DNA of 64,000 bases from Agarilytica sp045430305 (GTDB lineage Bacteria > Pseudomonadota > Gammaproteobacteria > Pseudomonadales > Cellvibrionaceae): positions 372,001 through 436,000 of the forward strand of contig JAILXW010000003.1 in NCBI GenBank assembly GCA_045430305.1, in the 5' to 3' direction. The translations under genes and the position numbers were made by a program. Positions 1 through 8,022 of this stretch are shown here, piece after piece; positions within the stretch are counted from its first letter, which is position 1, and each line of letters begins with the position of its first letter. The notes below the pieces were generated by a model. The model was not told where the DNA came from, made no database searches, and saw only the letters and a list, made by a program, of their open reading frames with translations.

Positions 1-1
1 C

Positions 2-526
2 GAGGACTTTATCGATAGCTTTTTGAACAACCCAGCACCATCAGACTCCGTTACTGGTGGGCGCAACGAAGCCTACGATGCCGTCGGCGATGGTAATTAT
101 AACGGCCCCTGTAGTGAACTCATTCGCTCTGATTGCCCTCCAAACGGGCTTCAATCAACCACGATTTCAGATAGCGTCACTATCTCCCTTTCTTCAAGTA
201 CGGTGGCCATATGCAGTGACGACTCTGACATCATGTTAACCAACACGCTCTCTACCCCATTCACCGTGAGCAACCTTTCTTTTTGCGACGAAAATGGTAA
301 CTCTCTACCAGAGGGCACGACAATAAGCTTTGATAGCGACGGTCTTGATTTGATTGGGGCAAGCAACTGGGTCGTACCCAATGACACCACCGAACCCACC
401 CCCAATTTTAATTTTGTCATCGAAACAGATGGCGAAAATACTGATCGACCTACGTTTTCTATCAGTGTATTCGTACCAGACGAATCTACCGTGAACTACG
501 GCTGGAGCGTTACAGAGAACCCCTAA
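2..526 (+). CDS. C-terminal part of a secreted/surface protein (partial, 5' end outside window)
   Basis: The reading frame is open from base 2 and enters from the left edge, so only the last 174 codons or so are visible. The visible part begins with an Asp/Asn/Gly-rich stretch (AYDAVGDGNYNGPCS). This kind of turn is common in Ca-binding-like linkers of bacterial Ig-fold surface proteins. It is followed by a Ser/Thr-rich beta-type segment (SVTISLSSSTVAIC) that resembles an Ig-like sandwich. Several cysteines are present, which suits an exported, disulfide-bonded protein. A TTG at 23 lies in frame but has no Shine-Dalgarno sequence, and I do not treat it as the start. No family can be named from this fragment. 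Surface location is inferred from composition only. Confidence 0.6.
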   Translation, partial: EDFIDSFLNNPAPSDSVTGGRNEAYDAVGDGNYNGPCSELIRSDCPPNGLQSTTISDSVTISLSSSTVAICSDDSDIMLTNTLSTPFTVSNLSFCDENGNSLPEGTTISFDSDGLDLIGASNWVVPNDTTEPTPNFNFVIETDGENTDRPTFSISVFVPDESTVNYGWSVTENP

Positions 527-669
527 ACCGCTCGTAAGCCCGATCAAGTAAAGATCGTCGCAAAAAACCACGCGGCTGTCCCTCCAAATCACATACCTAA
601 AGCGCATAGTCTCGCGCCATACGCAAAGAAAACAGTCTAAAAACACCCCGTACATATTACTTTTGGCAA

Positions 670-678
670 TGCTAGAAT
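670..678 (+). promoter_or_regulatory. Candidate extended -10 promoter element upstream of cyaA
   Basis: TGcTAGAAT matches an extended -10 element (TGnTATAAT with one mismatch) about 110 bp before the GTG of cyaA. The -35 region 17 bp upstream (GTACAT) is poor, as is common for extended -10 promoters. This is motif reading only. Confidence 0.28.
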
Positions 679-791
679 GATGTTAAGTGAAGTAGATAAC
701 ACATTCAGCGAGAAGTGGATCACACGCCTACCAAAATGGACATAGGCAAAGACCGCTAATATTCCCAGCAAAGAAGCCGATAGCTAACAAC

Positions 792-3665
792 GTGAATGTA
801 CCCCTGAATCAAAACAATGTGATTGATAACGGTCTCGATCGCCAAAACATCGCAATACTCAAAAGGCGATTTTTAGCGATAAATGAAGACCGAGTCGAAC
901 GTATGCGTGGCGCACTCAGTGACCGCCACCAAATATTCATGGACGTGTTACCGCTGTTATTTCACAGCAACCACCCGATGATGCCCGGCTTTGTTTCTCG
1001 CCGAACTCCCGCTCGTATCAGCCACTACAAACCAAGCAAGCGCGATATGCTCGTCGGCAAGATGGTCGCCAAAAGTTTTACACTCAGTTATGACCCAAGC
1101 GCAGAAGATGAGATCTACGGGCTTTACATCATGGGCAGTGTCGGCACCATCGCCCAAAGTGAAAACTCTGATTTAGACATTTGGGTTTGCCACAAACCGG
1201 GGCTCAACGAAGCTCGTACCGCCGAATTAAAAAAGAAGTGTGACAAAATTAGTGCCTGGGCCATGGATATGCGCCTAGAGGTACATTTCTTTTTAATGGA
1301 TCACGAAGCGTTTAAATCCAACAAACTTTCTGCGCTCGACAAGGAAAACAGCGGCAGTGCACAACACCTTTTATTACTCGATGAGTTTTACCGAAGCGCT
1401 CTATATGTTGCTGGCCGCGTACCAATATGGTGGTATGTCCCTTCAGCCGAGGAGCAAGTATTTCGCGAATACACCAACACCTTATTGTACAAGCGATTTT
1501 TACCCGAAGAATCCGTGTTAGATTTTGGCGGCATTGCCGAAATTCCAGCTGGCGAGTTTTTGGGCGCCGGTGTTTGGCAACTATACAAAGGCATAGAGTC
1601 ACCCTTCAAATCCGTACTTAAACTTTTGTTGCTGGAAGCCTACGTCGATACATTTCCCAATATCGAACCGTTAGCCATTACGTTTAAGTATTTACTTTAC
1701 GCCGGCGAGACTGACATTAATTTGCTCGATAGTTACGTTCTTATCTACCAACGTATTGAGCAATATTTATTGGAAAAAGGTCAGAACGAGAGACTCGAAC
1801 TTGCTCGTCGCTGCTTCTACTACAAAGTAAATAAAGCCCTCAGTCGCCCACCCGGCATGCGCGCAAAAAGCTGGCAGCGCTTATTAATGGAGCAGTTCAC
1901 GCAGCAATGGGGATGGTCTGATGGCTACATCAAGTTTTTAGATAGTCGATCAAGCTGGAAAGCTGCCGACGTCATTACTGAACAAAACCAACTGGTCGCC
2001 GAACTTAACCACAGTTATCGCTTTTTATTAGAGTTTGCTAATTCCACAAGTAAGAATGATCGTGCAATTACTCCGGCAGAACTAATGATGCTGGGGCGCA
2101 AATTACAAGCCGCATTCGAACGGCGCCCGGGCAAAATCGATCTGATGAACAACAGCATTTCAGACGATTTAAGTGAGAGCGTTCTTCACATTAGGCGCGT
2201 TAAACCCGAAGACCAAAGCGAAAGCATATGGACTGCATTTTCCCACGAAGCAGGGTCTCAAATTTTACGAGAAGGCACGGCTGTAAAATCAGCAAATAGC
2301 CCGATTGAATTATTATTGTGGTGTTATGTTAACGGCGTAGCAGTCAAAGACACACGTGTAGAAATCGAAGAAGAACATATACTCAGTAACGTTGAACTAC
2401 GCGGCTTAATGTCATGCTTCCGAGAATGGCTACCCCTTCCATTACAGCCTGCAGGGCAAAAAGCTTTTAAGCGTTCTGCAACACCAGAACGCGCCTTGTT
2501 TTTAATTAATGCCGGAAAATCATCAGACCCGAAACTAAATCAACAAGGCTTCCAACGTTTGAGCGATCGCTCCGACGCATTAAGTTATGGTGGCCGAGAA
2601 GAAAACCTTGTCGCCTCAGTTGATCTTGTCATTCTGAACTCCTGGAACGAAATTACGATTCGCCGCTTCGAAACCGATACCGCACTACTCGATGCAATTA
2701 GCGAATACCTACAATTTACGTTACCCGACACACACCAAAAACCACCCACGTTAAAAATTTCTTGCATCGGGAACGCTCATGCAAACATTATTAACAGCCG
2801 GGTAGAAACCTGGGTTACAGAGATTGGCGAATGTTTCTTTAACGGCAGAGATTCCAAATATAAACGCTTCCTTTTTCAAATGGGAGATGCCTTTCACTGC
2901 CTACAATTTCGCAGCCTTAAACCTCAAATCAGCAGCTTTGATTCCGAATCACTGTTAATTGAACATTTAGAACAAGAACAATCACACTACAGCGCGATAG
3001 TGCTCGACAGCCAAATCATGCGCGCTCATGCCTTTAAGGTGATTGCGCCTCTGTGTCGCCGCGGGTCGATCAATGTGTTTTATCAACGCTTTGATATCGG
3101 CGTTGAACTTTATGTGTCAGACGAACGTGGTTCAATTTTACATATGGTTTTTCGCGGACGTAAAAAATACAACCCGCTAAAACCCTTATATGTATTTTTG
3201 CGCTCTGTATTGAACCGCCTCGCGCAAGAAAACCCCGAATTAGAAGGGGACTTTGGCGTGTTTCCAATTCAGTTTATTGAAATACTGAAAGATCGCCACG
3301 GGCGCCTCAACGCCCACAAACGCCAAATTCTTACAGACATGCCCAACAGCCACACAGGGTTTGAAGTAAAGGCGAGCGCCCACTTGGGGCCAAACCGTGA
3401 GCTTATCTACAACTATTACTGCGATGGCCAAGAGTTTTCTAGCCAGCGCTTCAAAGACCAGCTCGATATCGTCGTCAGCCAGCACATCCTTTCTCGTCGC
3501 ACCGGCAAAGAACACTACCCCGTCTACATCACCGATCTCGACTTAAGCCAGGTCGCAGACGTGATATCACCCACTGGAAACCTGCAAATTGCTCACTACC
3601 TGCGGGTCAAAAAGCGCTTAGAATCCAAGCTGAACCGTACGATTGGTATTTTACTCGACGCTTAA
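792..3665 (+). CDS. cyaA: Class I adenylate cyclase
   Basis: 957-aa cytoplasmic enzyme that converts ATP to cAMP, the ligand of CRP/Vfr-type regulators. Residues about 115-135 carry the class I nucleotidyltransferase signature (GSVGTIAQ followed by SDLDIW), whose Asp pair coordinates metal. The N-terminal catalytic half and the long C-terminal regulatory half both appear complete; the length is somewhat above the roughly 850 residues of the enterobacterial enzyme. The only sensible start is GTG at 792. The neighbour downstream is lptM, followed by lysA and dapF, the arrangement usual in gammaproteobacteria. cyaY, which often lies divergent from cyaA, is absent here. No frameshift is visible. 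Confidence 0.95.
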   Translation: MNVPLNQNNVIDNGLDRQNIAILKRRFLAINEDRVERMRGALSDRHQIFMDVLPLLFHSNHPMMPGFVSRRTPARISHYKPSKRDMLVGKMVAKSFTLSYDPSAEDEIYGLYIMGSVGTIAQSENSDLDIWVCHKPGLNEARTAELKKKCDKISAWAMDMRLEVHFFLMDHEAFKSNKLSALDKENSGSAQHLLLLDEFYRSALYVAGRVPIWWYVPSAEEQVFREYTNTLLYKRFLPEESVLDFGGIAEIPAGEFLGAGVWQLYKGIESPFKSVLKLLLLEAYVDTFPNIEPLAITFKYLLYAGETDINLLDSYVLIYQRIEQYLLEKGQNERLELARRCFYYKVNKALSRPPGMRAKSWQRLLMEQFTQQWGWSDGYIKFLDSRSSWKAADVITEQNQLVAELNHSYRFLLEFANSTSKNDRAITPAELMMLGRKLQAAFERRPGKIDLMNNSISDDLSESVLHIRRVKPEDQSESIWTAFSHEAGSQILREGTAVKSANSPIELLLWCYVNGVAVKDTRVEIEEEHILSNVELRGLMSCFREWLPLPLQPAGQKAFKRSATPERALFLINAGKSSDPKLNQQGFQRLSDRSDALSYGGREENLVASVDLVILNSWNEITIRRFETDTALLDAISEYLQFTLPDTHQKPPTLKISCIGNAHANIINSRVETWVTEIGECFFNGRDSKYKRFLFQMGDAFHCLQFRSLKPQISSFDSESLLIEHLEQEQSHYSAIVLDSQIMRAHAFKVIAPLCRRGSINVFYQRFDIGVELYVSDERGSILHMVFRGRKKYNPLKPLYVFLRSVLNRLAQENPELEGDFGVFPIQFIEILKDRHGRLNAHKRQILTDMPNSHTGFEVKASAHLGPNRELIYNYYCDGQEFSSQRFKDQLDIVVSQHILSRRTGKEHYPVYITDLDLSQVADVISPTGNLQIAHYLRVKKRLESKLNRTIGILLDA

Positions 3666-3699
3666 GCCACGCTTCGCCCCCTAAACTAGCGCTGACTAG

Positions 3700-3708
3700 T
3701 GCTATACT
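3700..3708 (+). promoter_or_regulatory. Extended -10 promoter candidate for lptM-lysA-dapF
   Basis: TGcTATACT in the gap after cyaA is a near-perfect extended -10 element (TGnTATAAT, one mismatch), located about 160 bp before lptM. The -35 region is weak (CCTAAA). It would drive lptM-lysA-dapF-DUF484, whose genes are separated by 2-3 bp or overlap. Confidence 0.4.
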
Positions 3709-3860
3709 TTCGCCCCTTTGATGTCACTGGGATTGGCGCGTCAATTTCGATGCCTAAGCCCCAAAGACAGGGCGCTTAGCCCACGTGCTGCTAACTCAGC
3801 ACCCAAAATGAACCCCCAGTAAAACACCCGATACAAGCGCGCGATGCGCCCTGGTGAAAA

Positions 3861-3998
3861 ATGATACGACGCCTAAATGTGATCTTTGCTATGTGCTTCA
3901 CCCTAACGGCCTGCGGCCAAACCGGTGACCTGCGCCTACCCGAAGCCGACGGGGACACCCCCGCAATTAGGCAAGAAACCTCTGCAAAAGAAGAATAA
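3861..3998 (+). CDS. lptM: LptM-type small outer-membrane lipoprotein (YifL family)
   Basis: 45-aa ORF encoding a lipoprotein signal: basic start (MIRRL), hydrophobic core and lipobox LTAC with Cys18. A short mature tail follows that includes TGDLRLPE, the conserved start of the LptM/YifL family (GxxGPLYLP in E. coli). The family is known to bind the LptD/LptE translocon and help LptD disulfide maturation at the outer membrane. It lies 2 bp before lysA, the same position as in Pseudomonas and enterobacteria, which supports the call. The SD is weak (CTGGTG). Confidence 0.85.
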   Translation: MIRRLNVIFAMCFTLTACGQTGDLRLPEADGDTPAIRQETSAKEE

Positions 3999-4000
3999 AG

Positions 4001-5260
4001 ATGTCTGCTGTACCCTCAAACAATGTATTTTCCACGCTAGAAAAGGTATCTCTCGATCACATTGCGGATACCTACGGCACCCCCTGTTACGTCTATAGCA
4101 AAGCCGAAATATTACGTGCTTATAACGACTATACCAGCGCCCTGGGTGATCACCCCGGCAGTGTTTGTTATGCCGTTAAAGCCAATTCAAATTTGGCGGT
4201 ACTGCAAATACTGGCAGAAGCTGGCGCTCACTTTGACATTGTGTCCATCGGTGAACTTGAGCGCGTTTTACGGGCCGGTGGCCGCCCCGATCGCGTTATA
4301 TTTTCGGGCGTGGGCAAAACGAAACCAGAAATGCAGCGGGCGCTTGAACTCGGCATTGCTTGTTTCAACGTAGAGTCAGAAGCGGAGCTGTACGAATTAT
4401 CTCAAATCGCAAATGCACTCAATATTCCAGCGAATATTTCACTACGCGTAAACCCCGACGTAGATGCCAACACGCACCCATACATATCTACTGGCTTAAA
4501 AGAAAATAAATTTGGTGTTGCGATCGACGATGCGCCACGTATTTATCAAATCGCCAATCAACTGCCAGCAATAAATATTGTCGGTGTCGATTGCCATATC
4601 GGTTCCCAGCTTACCGAGTTTTCGCCTTTTTTAGATGCGCTCGACCGCTTATTGCTTTTAATCGACACGCTAAAAGAGCAGGGCATCCACATTAAACATC
4701 TCGATTTGGGCGGTGGTGTCGGCGTTGTATATAAAGACGAAACACCCCCAAATATTGGGGAATACATCGCGAAGGTAAAAGAGAAAATTGCTGGTCGCGA
4801 CCTTCCACTACAATTTGAGCCTGGCCGATCCATTGTTGCCAACGCAGGTGTTTTGTTAACAGAAGTTCTTTATTTAAAGCCCGGCGAAGAAAAAAACTTT
4901 GCCATCGTTGACGCTGCTATGAACGACAACTTGCGCCCCTCTTTGTATTCTGCCTGGCAGGCAATTCGGCCTTTGCAAGAAAGCGACGTAGAAAACAAAG
5001 TGTGGGATGTGGTTGGCCCCATTTGTGAAACCGGAGATTTTATCGGCAAAGACCGTGAACTTGCGATTAGCAAAGGCGATCGGCTCGCCCTTATGTCAAG
5101 TGGCGCTTACGGTTTTGTAATGGCCTCAAATTATAATACTCGCGGTCGTGCTGCAGAAGTGATGGTCGACGGTGAACACCACTTTTTAATTCGTGAGCGC
5201 GAAACTTTTGAAGACTTAATTCGTGGCGAAAAACTGCTGCCCACACAGCAGGGGCAATAA
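4001..5260 (+). CDS. lysA: Diaminopimelate decarboxylase
   Basis: 419-aa PLP enzyme of fold type III that makes L-lysine from meso-diaminopimelate, the last step of lysine synthesis. The N-terminal barrel carries the PLP lysine in YAVKANSN (about residue 60). The glycine loop DLGGGVGV and the EPGRSIVANAG phosphate-binding region follow. The C-terminal CETGDFIGKD motif supplies the Cys of the active site at the dimer interface. Full length for the family. Two bp after lptM and 3 bp before dapF, so it is co-transcribed with both; dapF makes its substrate. Confidence 0.97.
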   Translation: MSAVPSNNVFSTLEKVSLDHIADTYGTPCYVYSKAEILRAYNDYTSALGDHPGSVCYAVKANSNLAVLQILAEAGAHFDIVSIGELERVLRAGGRPDRVIFSGVGKTKPEMQRALELGIACFNVESEAELYELSQIANALNIPANISLRVNPDVDANTHPYISTGLKENKFGVAIDDAPRIYQIANQLPAINIVGVDCHIGSQLTEFSPFLDALDRLLLLIDTLKEQGIHIKHLDLGGGVGVVYKDETPPNIGEYIAKVKEKIAGRDLPLQFEPGRSIVANAGVLLTEVLYLKPGEEKNFAIVDAAMNDNLRPSLYSAWQAIRPLQESDVENKVWDVVGPICETGDFIGKDRELAISKGDRLALMSSGAYGFVMASNYNTRGRAAEVMVDGEHHFLIRERETFEDLIRGEKLLPTQQGQ

Positions 5261-5263
5261 TAC

Positions 5264-6097
5264 ATGCGTTTAAGATTTACCAAAATGCATGGCGCTGGTA
5301 ATGATTTTGTCATGCTCGATGGCATCACACAAAAATTGCCTCCGCTCACCGAAGCTAAAATGCAAAAGCTGTCTGACCGTCACTTCGGCGTCGGTTGCGA
5401 TCAAATATTAATTGTCGAAGCACCACGCCGAAAAGAAGCAGATTTTCGTTATCGCATATTTAACCAAGACGGTAAGGAAGTCGAAAACTGCGGCAACGGT
5501 GCGCGCTGCTTTGCTTTGTTTGTGCGCCAGCGGGGTTTAACACATAAAAATATCATCCGCGTCGAAACTGCCGCCGGCCCCCTTACTCTTGAGGTTAAAG
5601 GCAACAATTCGGTACGTGTTGATATGGGCGTACCGGAATTAGAGCCTGAAAATATTCCTTTTAATGTCGCGAAGCAAAACACCACCTACCCTTTAAGCGT
5701 GGATGGCAAAAAATTTCAAATTGCAGCCGTTTCTATGGGTAACCCACACGCAGTTACTCTCGTAGACGATTGTCTCAATTTTGAAGTTGAAAAATACGGG
5801 CCCTTAATTGAAGGTCACGAACAATTTCCAAATCGGGTGAATGCAGGCTTTTTACAAGTGCTATCACGCAGCGAAGCAAAACTTCGCGTGTACGAACGTG
5901 GTGTCGGTGAAACGCTGGCTTGCGGTACTGGCGCTTGCGCCGCAATGGTCGCAGGCAGACTGCAAGAACAATTCGATGACGAAGTTCACATGCATTTGCC
6001 CGGAGGCACACTAACCCTTTCGTGGGAAGGGCTTGGGCAACCCATATTCATGACGGGGCCAGCAACAACCGTTTTTCAAGGTCACATAAAACTATGA
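5264..6097 (+). CDS. dapF: Diaminopimelate epimerase
   Basis: 277-aa PLP-independent racemase that converts LL- to meso-diaminopimelate for lysine and peptidoglycan. Both catalytic Cys motifs are seen: ENCGNGARC (about residue 75) and ACGTGACA (about residue 220), in the two-domain pseudo-symmetric fold. The start MRLRFTKMHGAGNDFV is the typical family N-terminus. Its stop overlaps the ATG of the DUF484 gene (ATGA), which indicates translational coupling. Confidence 0.97.
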   Translation: MRLRFTKMHGAGNDFVMLDGITQKLPPLTEAKMQKLSDRHFGVGCDQILIVEAPRRKEADFRYRIFNQDGKEVENCGNGARCFALFVRQRGLTHKNIIRVETAAGPLTLEVKGNNSVRVDMGVPELEPENIPFNVAKQNTTYPLSVDGKKFQIAAVSMGNPHAVTLVDDCLNFEVEKYGPLIEGHEQFPNRVNAGFLQVLSRSEAKLRVYERGVGETLACGTGACAAMVAGRLQEQFDDEVHMHLPGGTLTLSWEGLGQPIFMTGPATTVFQGHIKL

Positions 6098-6783
6098 CAG
6101 AACAATTTAATAGTGAAAAACACAGCGTGGATGCGCGCGCAGTCGCGGAGTATTTACGCGAACACCATGACTTTTTCGTGCAGCACCCCGATGTACTGGC
6201 AGAAATTGAACTGCCTCACGACAGCGGCTCTGCAGTTTCTTTGGTAGAAAAACAAGTATCTATTTTGCGTGAACGCAACATGGATATGCGCCATCGTCTC
6301 AGCTCTTTGCTAGACAACGCACGTGAAAATGACGTTATTTTTGATAAAACCAAACGCTTAATACTCGCTCTGCTCGAAAGTAGGACCTTGTCAGATTTCG
6401 TGGATGCGCTCTACTACAGCTTTGAGAAAGAATATGGCATTCACTATACCCGGATCATATTGTTTGGTAGCAATGGTGTAGAAGTTGGCCCGGCGCGTTT
6501 AGATTCTGTTAACAATGCAAAACAAAGTATTGGAAAGCATTTAAAGGCAATTAAATCAGTCGCAGGCGGCATCGATGTCAAAGAGATTGAATATTTGTTT
6601 GATGACGACGCGCCAAACGTAGGCTCTGCGGCACTTACAGTCTTATCACACGGTAACTTGATTGGCGTGCTAGCCATTGGCAATCAAGACCCCAATCATT
6701 ACAACAGTAGCATGGGGACTTTGTTTTTAGCTTATATCGGGGAAATTCTAAATCGTTTATTGCCGCGCTATATTCAAAACTAG
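6094..6783 (+). CDS. DUF484 family GAF-like protein
   Basis: 229-aa cytoplasmic protein. The ATG at 6094 overlaps the dapF stop by 4 bp; a longer in-frame start at 6022 would lie inside dapF and is rejected. The N-terminus (AVAEYLREHHDFFVQHPDVL) is the hallmark of DUF484. A coiled-coil-like helix (residues 45-80) precedes a GAF-like sandwich. The molecular role of the family is not established. In most relatives it is followed by xerC and a HAD phosphatase gene; here a terminator follows instead, so the operon ends early. Confidence 0.9.
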   Translation: MTEQFNSEKHSVDARAVAEYLREHHDFFVQHPDVLAEIELPHDSGSAVSLVEKQVSILRERNMDMRHRLSSLLDNARENDVIFDKTKRLILALLESRTLSDFVDALYYSFEKEYGIHYTRIILFGSNGVEVGPARLDSVNNAKQSIGKHLKAIKSVAGGIDVKEIEYLFDDDAPNVGSAALTVLSHGNLIGVLAIGNQDPNHYNSSMGTLFLAYIGEILNRLLPRYIQN

Positions 6784-6880
6784 CGGGTAGAATCTTTCCG
6801 TAAAGGTTAATGTAAAATTTCTGAAAGGGAAAATACGCTTGATGCGTCAAGAACGACGTATACGCAAAGTAAAACGGACA

Positions 6881-6906
6881 AAAGAGGGCGTGCTAGCCCG
6901 CTTTTT
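6881..6906 (+). terminator. Rho-independent terminator after the lysA-dapF operon
   Basis: AAAGAGGGC and GCCCGCTTT form a stem with one mismatch around a short GTGCTA loop, followed by a T-run (6902-6907). It lies about 100 bp after the DUF484 stop and also faces the end of sutA. Confidence 0.6.
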
Positions 6907-6932
6907 TAACGCTGTAAGCGAGTGCAGCCATA

Positions 6933-7169
6933 TTAAATTGGCTGACCACCGTAATTAGATTCCGGTCGCTTGGGTGGGTCGGTCATTACGTTTGTATCTA
7001 CCGTAGTGATCTCACCGCCCTCAGCCAAAAAGGCTTCGACCTCTGCATGAATGCGCAATCGCTCCGCCTCTTTAGCAGAAAGACCACCATCACCTTCAAT
7101 ATCTGCTTCCGAATCTGAACTTATTTCATACGTGACGCTGTCAACTTCTAGCTCTTGATCACCACTCAT
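6933..7169 (-). CDS. sutA: SutA-like RNA polymerase-associated regulator
   Basis: 78-aa acidic protein from the ATG at 7169, preceded by GAGG at a good distance (the longer reading to 7247 has no such signal). The N-terminal half is Asp/Glu-rich and probably disordered. A helix (ERLRIHAEVEAFLAEGG) and the C-terminal tail DPPKRPESNYGGQPI match the end of Pseudomonas SutA (DPPKKPDSKYGSRPI, from memory). SutA binds RNA polymerase and modulates transcription in slow growth. It also lies near glnK-amtB in Pseudomonas, which supports the assignment. The acidic part is shorter here than in P. aeruginosa. Confidence 0.8.
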   Translation of the reverse strand: MSGDQELEVDSVTYEISSDSEADIEGDGGLSAKEAERLRIHAEVEAFLAEGGEITTVDTNVMTDPPKRPESNYGGQPI

Positions 7170-7318
7170 AACAAACCTCAAACTCGTAACACAAACGATG
7201 AAATTTTTTAAGTTATAGCTCAGTGGTTTTTCAGCGTCACATAACACGGGCTATTTTTTTAGATTTTTTTTCTATAAAAATTCTAAAAAATTAAGAAACT
7301 GTATCTATTCTAAGGCGT

Positions 7319-7360
7319 GGCGCTCTCGACAACGGCCACAAAGGCCGTCACTCTGGCGCC
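7319..7360 (-). terminator. Hairpin just downstream of the second glnK
   Basis: GGCGC (7319-7323) pairs with GCGCC (7356-7360), and inside it ACGGCC (7332-7337) pairs with GGCCGT (7343-7348) around ACAAA. It starts 10 bp past the glnK stop on the minus strand. There is no clean T-run after it, so termination is possible but unproven. It could equally stabilise the 3' end. Confidence 0.35.
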
Positions 7361-7369
7361 CCAATCGTA

Positions 7370-7708
7370 TTAAATAGCGTCAGGGCCGGTTTCCCCAGTA
7401 CGAATACGCACTACTTGCTCACAAGGTGTGATAAAGATTTTACCATCACCGATTTTCCCGGTTTTTGCAGCTTTTGTAATGGCTTCGACCGCGTTATCGA
7501 CAACATCGTCATCCAACACCAATTCCAATTTTACTTTGGGTAAAAAATCTACGACGTACTCTGCACCACGATATAACTCAGTATGCCCTTTTTGACGACC
7601 AAAGCCTTTCACTTCAGTGACGGTCATGCCCTGCACACCAATTTCAGAAAGCGCACTGCGCACATCATCTAATTTAAAGGGTTTCACAATCGCGGTGAGT
7701 AATTTCAT
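7370..7708 (-). CDS. glnK: PII signal-transduction protein (second copy)
   Basis: 112-aa PII protein, full length. It starts MKLLTAIVKPFKLDDV and contains the T-loop GHTELYRGAEYVVDF with the uridylylatable Tyr51, plus the C-terminal GKIFITPCEQVVRIRTGE. PII trimers bind ATP/ADP and 2-oxoglutarate and gate AmtB, NtrB and GlnE. It is highly similar to the copy at 9331-9669; differences cluster at residues 60-72 (KLELVLDDDVVD versus KLEVAAGDDQVD) and 92-97. It is separated from amtB by a strong terminator and so is probably transcribed from its own promoter. I cannot tell whether it should be called glnB or glnK. Confidence 0.93.
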   Translation of the reverse strand: MKLLTAIVKPFKLDDVRSALSEIGVQGMTVTEVKGFGRQKGHTELYRGAEYVVDFLPKVKLELVLDDDVVDNAVEAITKAAKTGKIGDGKIFITPCEQVVRIRTGETGPDAI

Positions 7709-7810
7709 GCTGTTCTACCTTATGTAGTGCCGTAGCCTAGATCACTTGCGGAACCGGGCCTCATGTTATCGTTATAGTTGCCACCAAAAGCGGCTTTGTA
7801 TGATGAAAAT

Positions 7811-7954
7811 ATGGCGTTTGAATCTCGATTAAAAGAAAAACGTTACTTCCATCCAGATCGGGGTCTAATTTACACGCTTCATGAGGGAAACTCAAAGCAC
7901 ATAAATACTCCGCTTGATTTTCAGCAAGCTATTTCCACCATGCCCCAGGCATAA
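7811..7954 (+). CDS. Possible 47-aa small protein between glnK and amtB
   Basis: An ATG at 7811 opens a 47-codon frame ending TAA at 7954. The product has a mixed, protein-like composition (KEKRYFHPDRGLIYTLHEG) rather than low complexity. It is the only plus-strand frame in a 314-bp gap and ends 17 bp before a bidirectional terminator that would serve it. Against it, no convincing Shine-Dalgarno sequence precedes the ATG and I recognise no family. It may be a small conserved protein or chance. Confidence 0.35.
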   Translation: MAFESRLKEKRYFHPDRGLIYTLHEGNSKHINTPLDFQQAISTMPQA

Positions 7955-7971
7955 GTAATAATTTCAAACAT

Positions 7972-8000
7972 AAAAAAACCGGGGCGAGCCCCGGTTTTTT
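7972..8000. terminator. Bidirectional terminator after amtB
   Basis: AAAAAACCGGGG-CGAG-CCCCGGTTTTTT is a strong GC stem with a four-base loop. It is flanked by an A-run on one side and a T-run on the other, so it works on both strands. It lies 22 bp past the amtB stop. Confidence 0.85.
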
Positions 8001-8022
8001 GCACTCAAAAATGAACGCTAAC

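Noticed and set aside
305..655. 116-aa minus-strand ORF at the left edge
   Set aside because: Mostly antisense to the partial surface protein; Cys/Trp-rich random composition.
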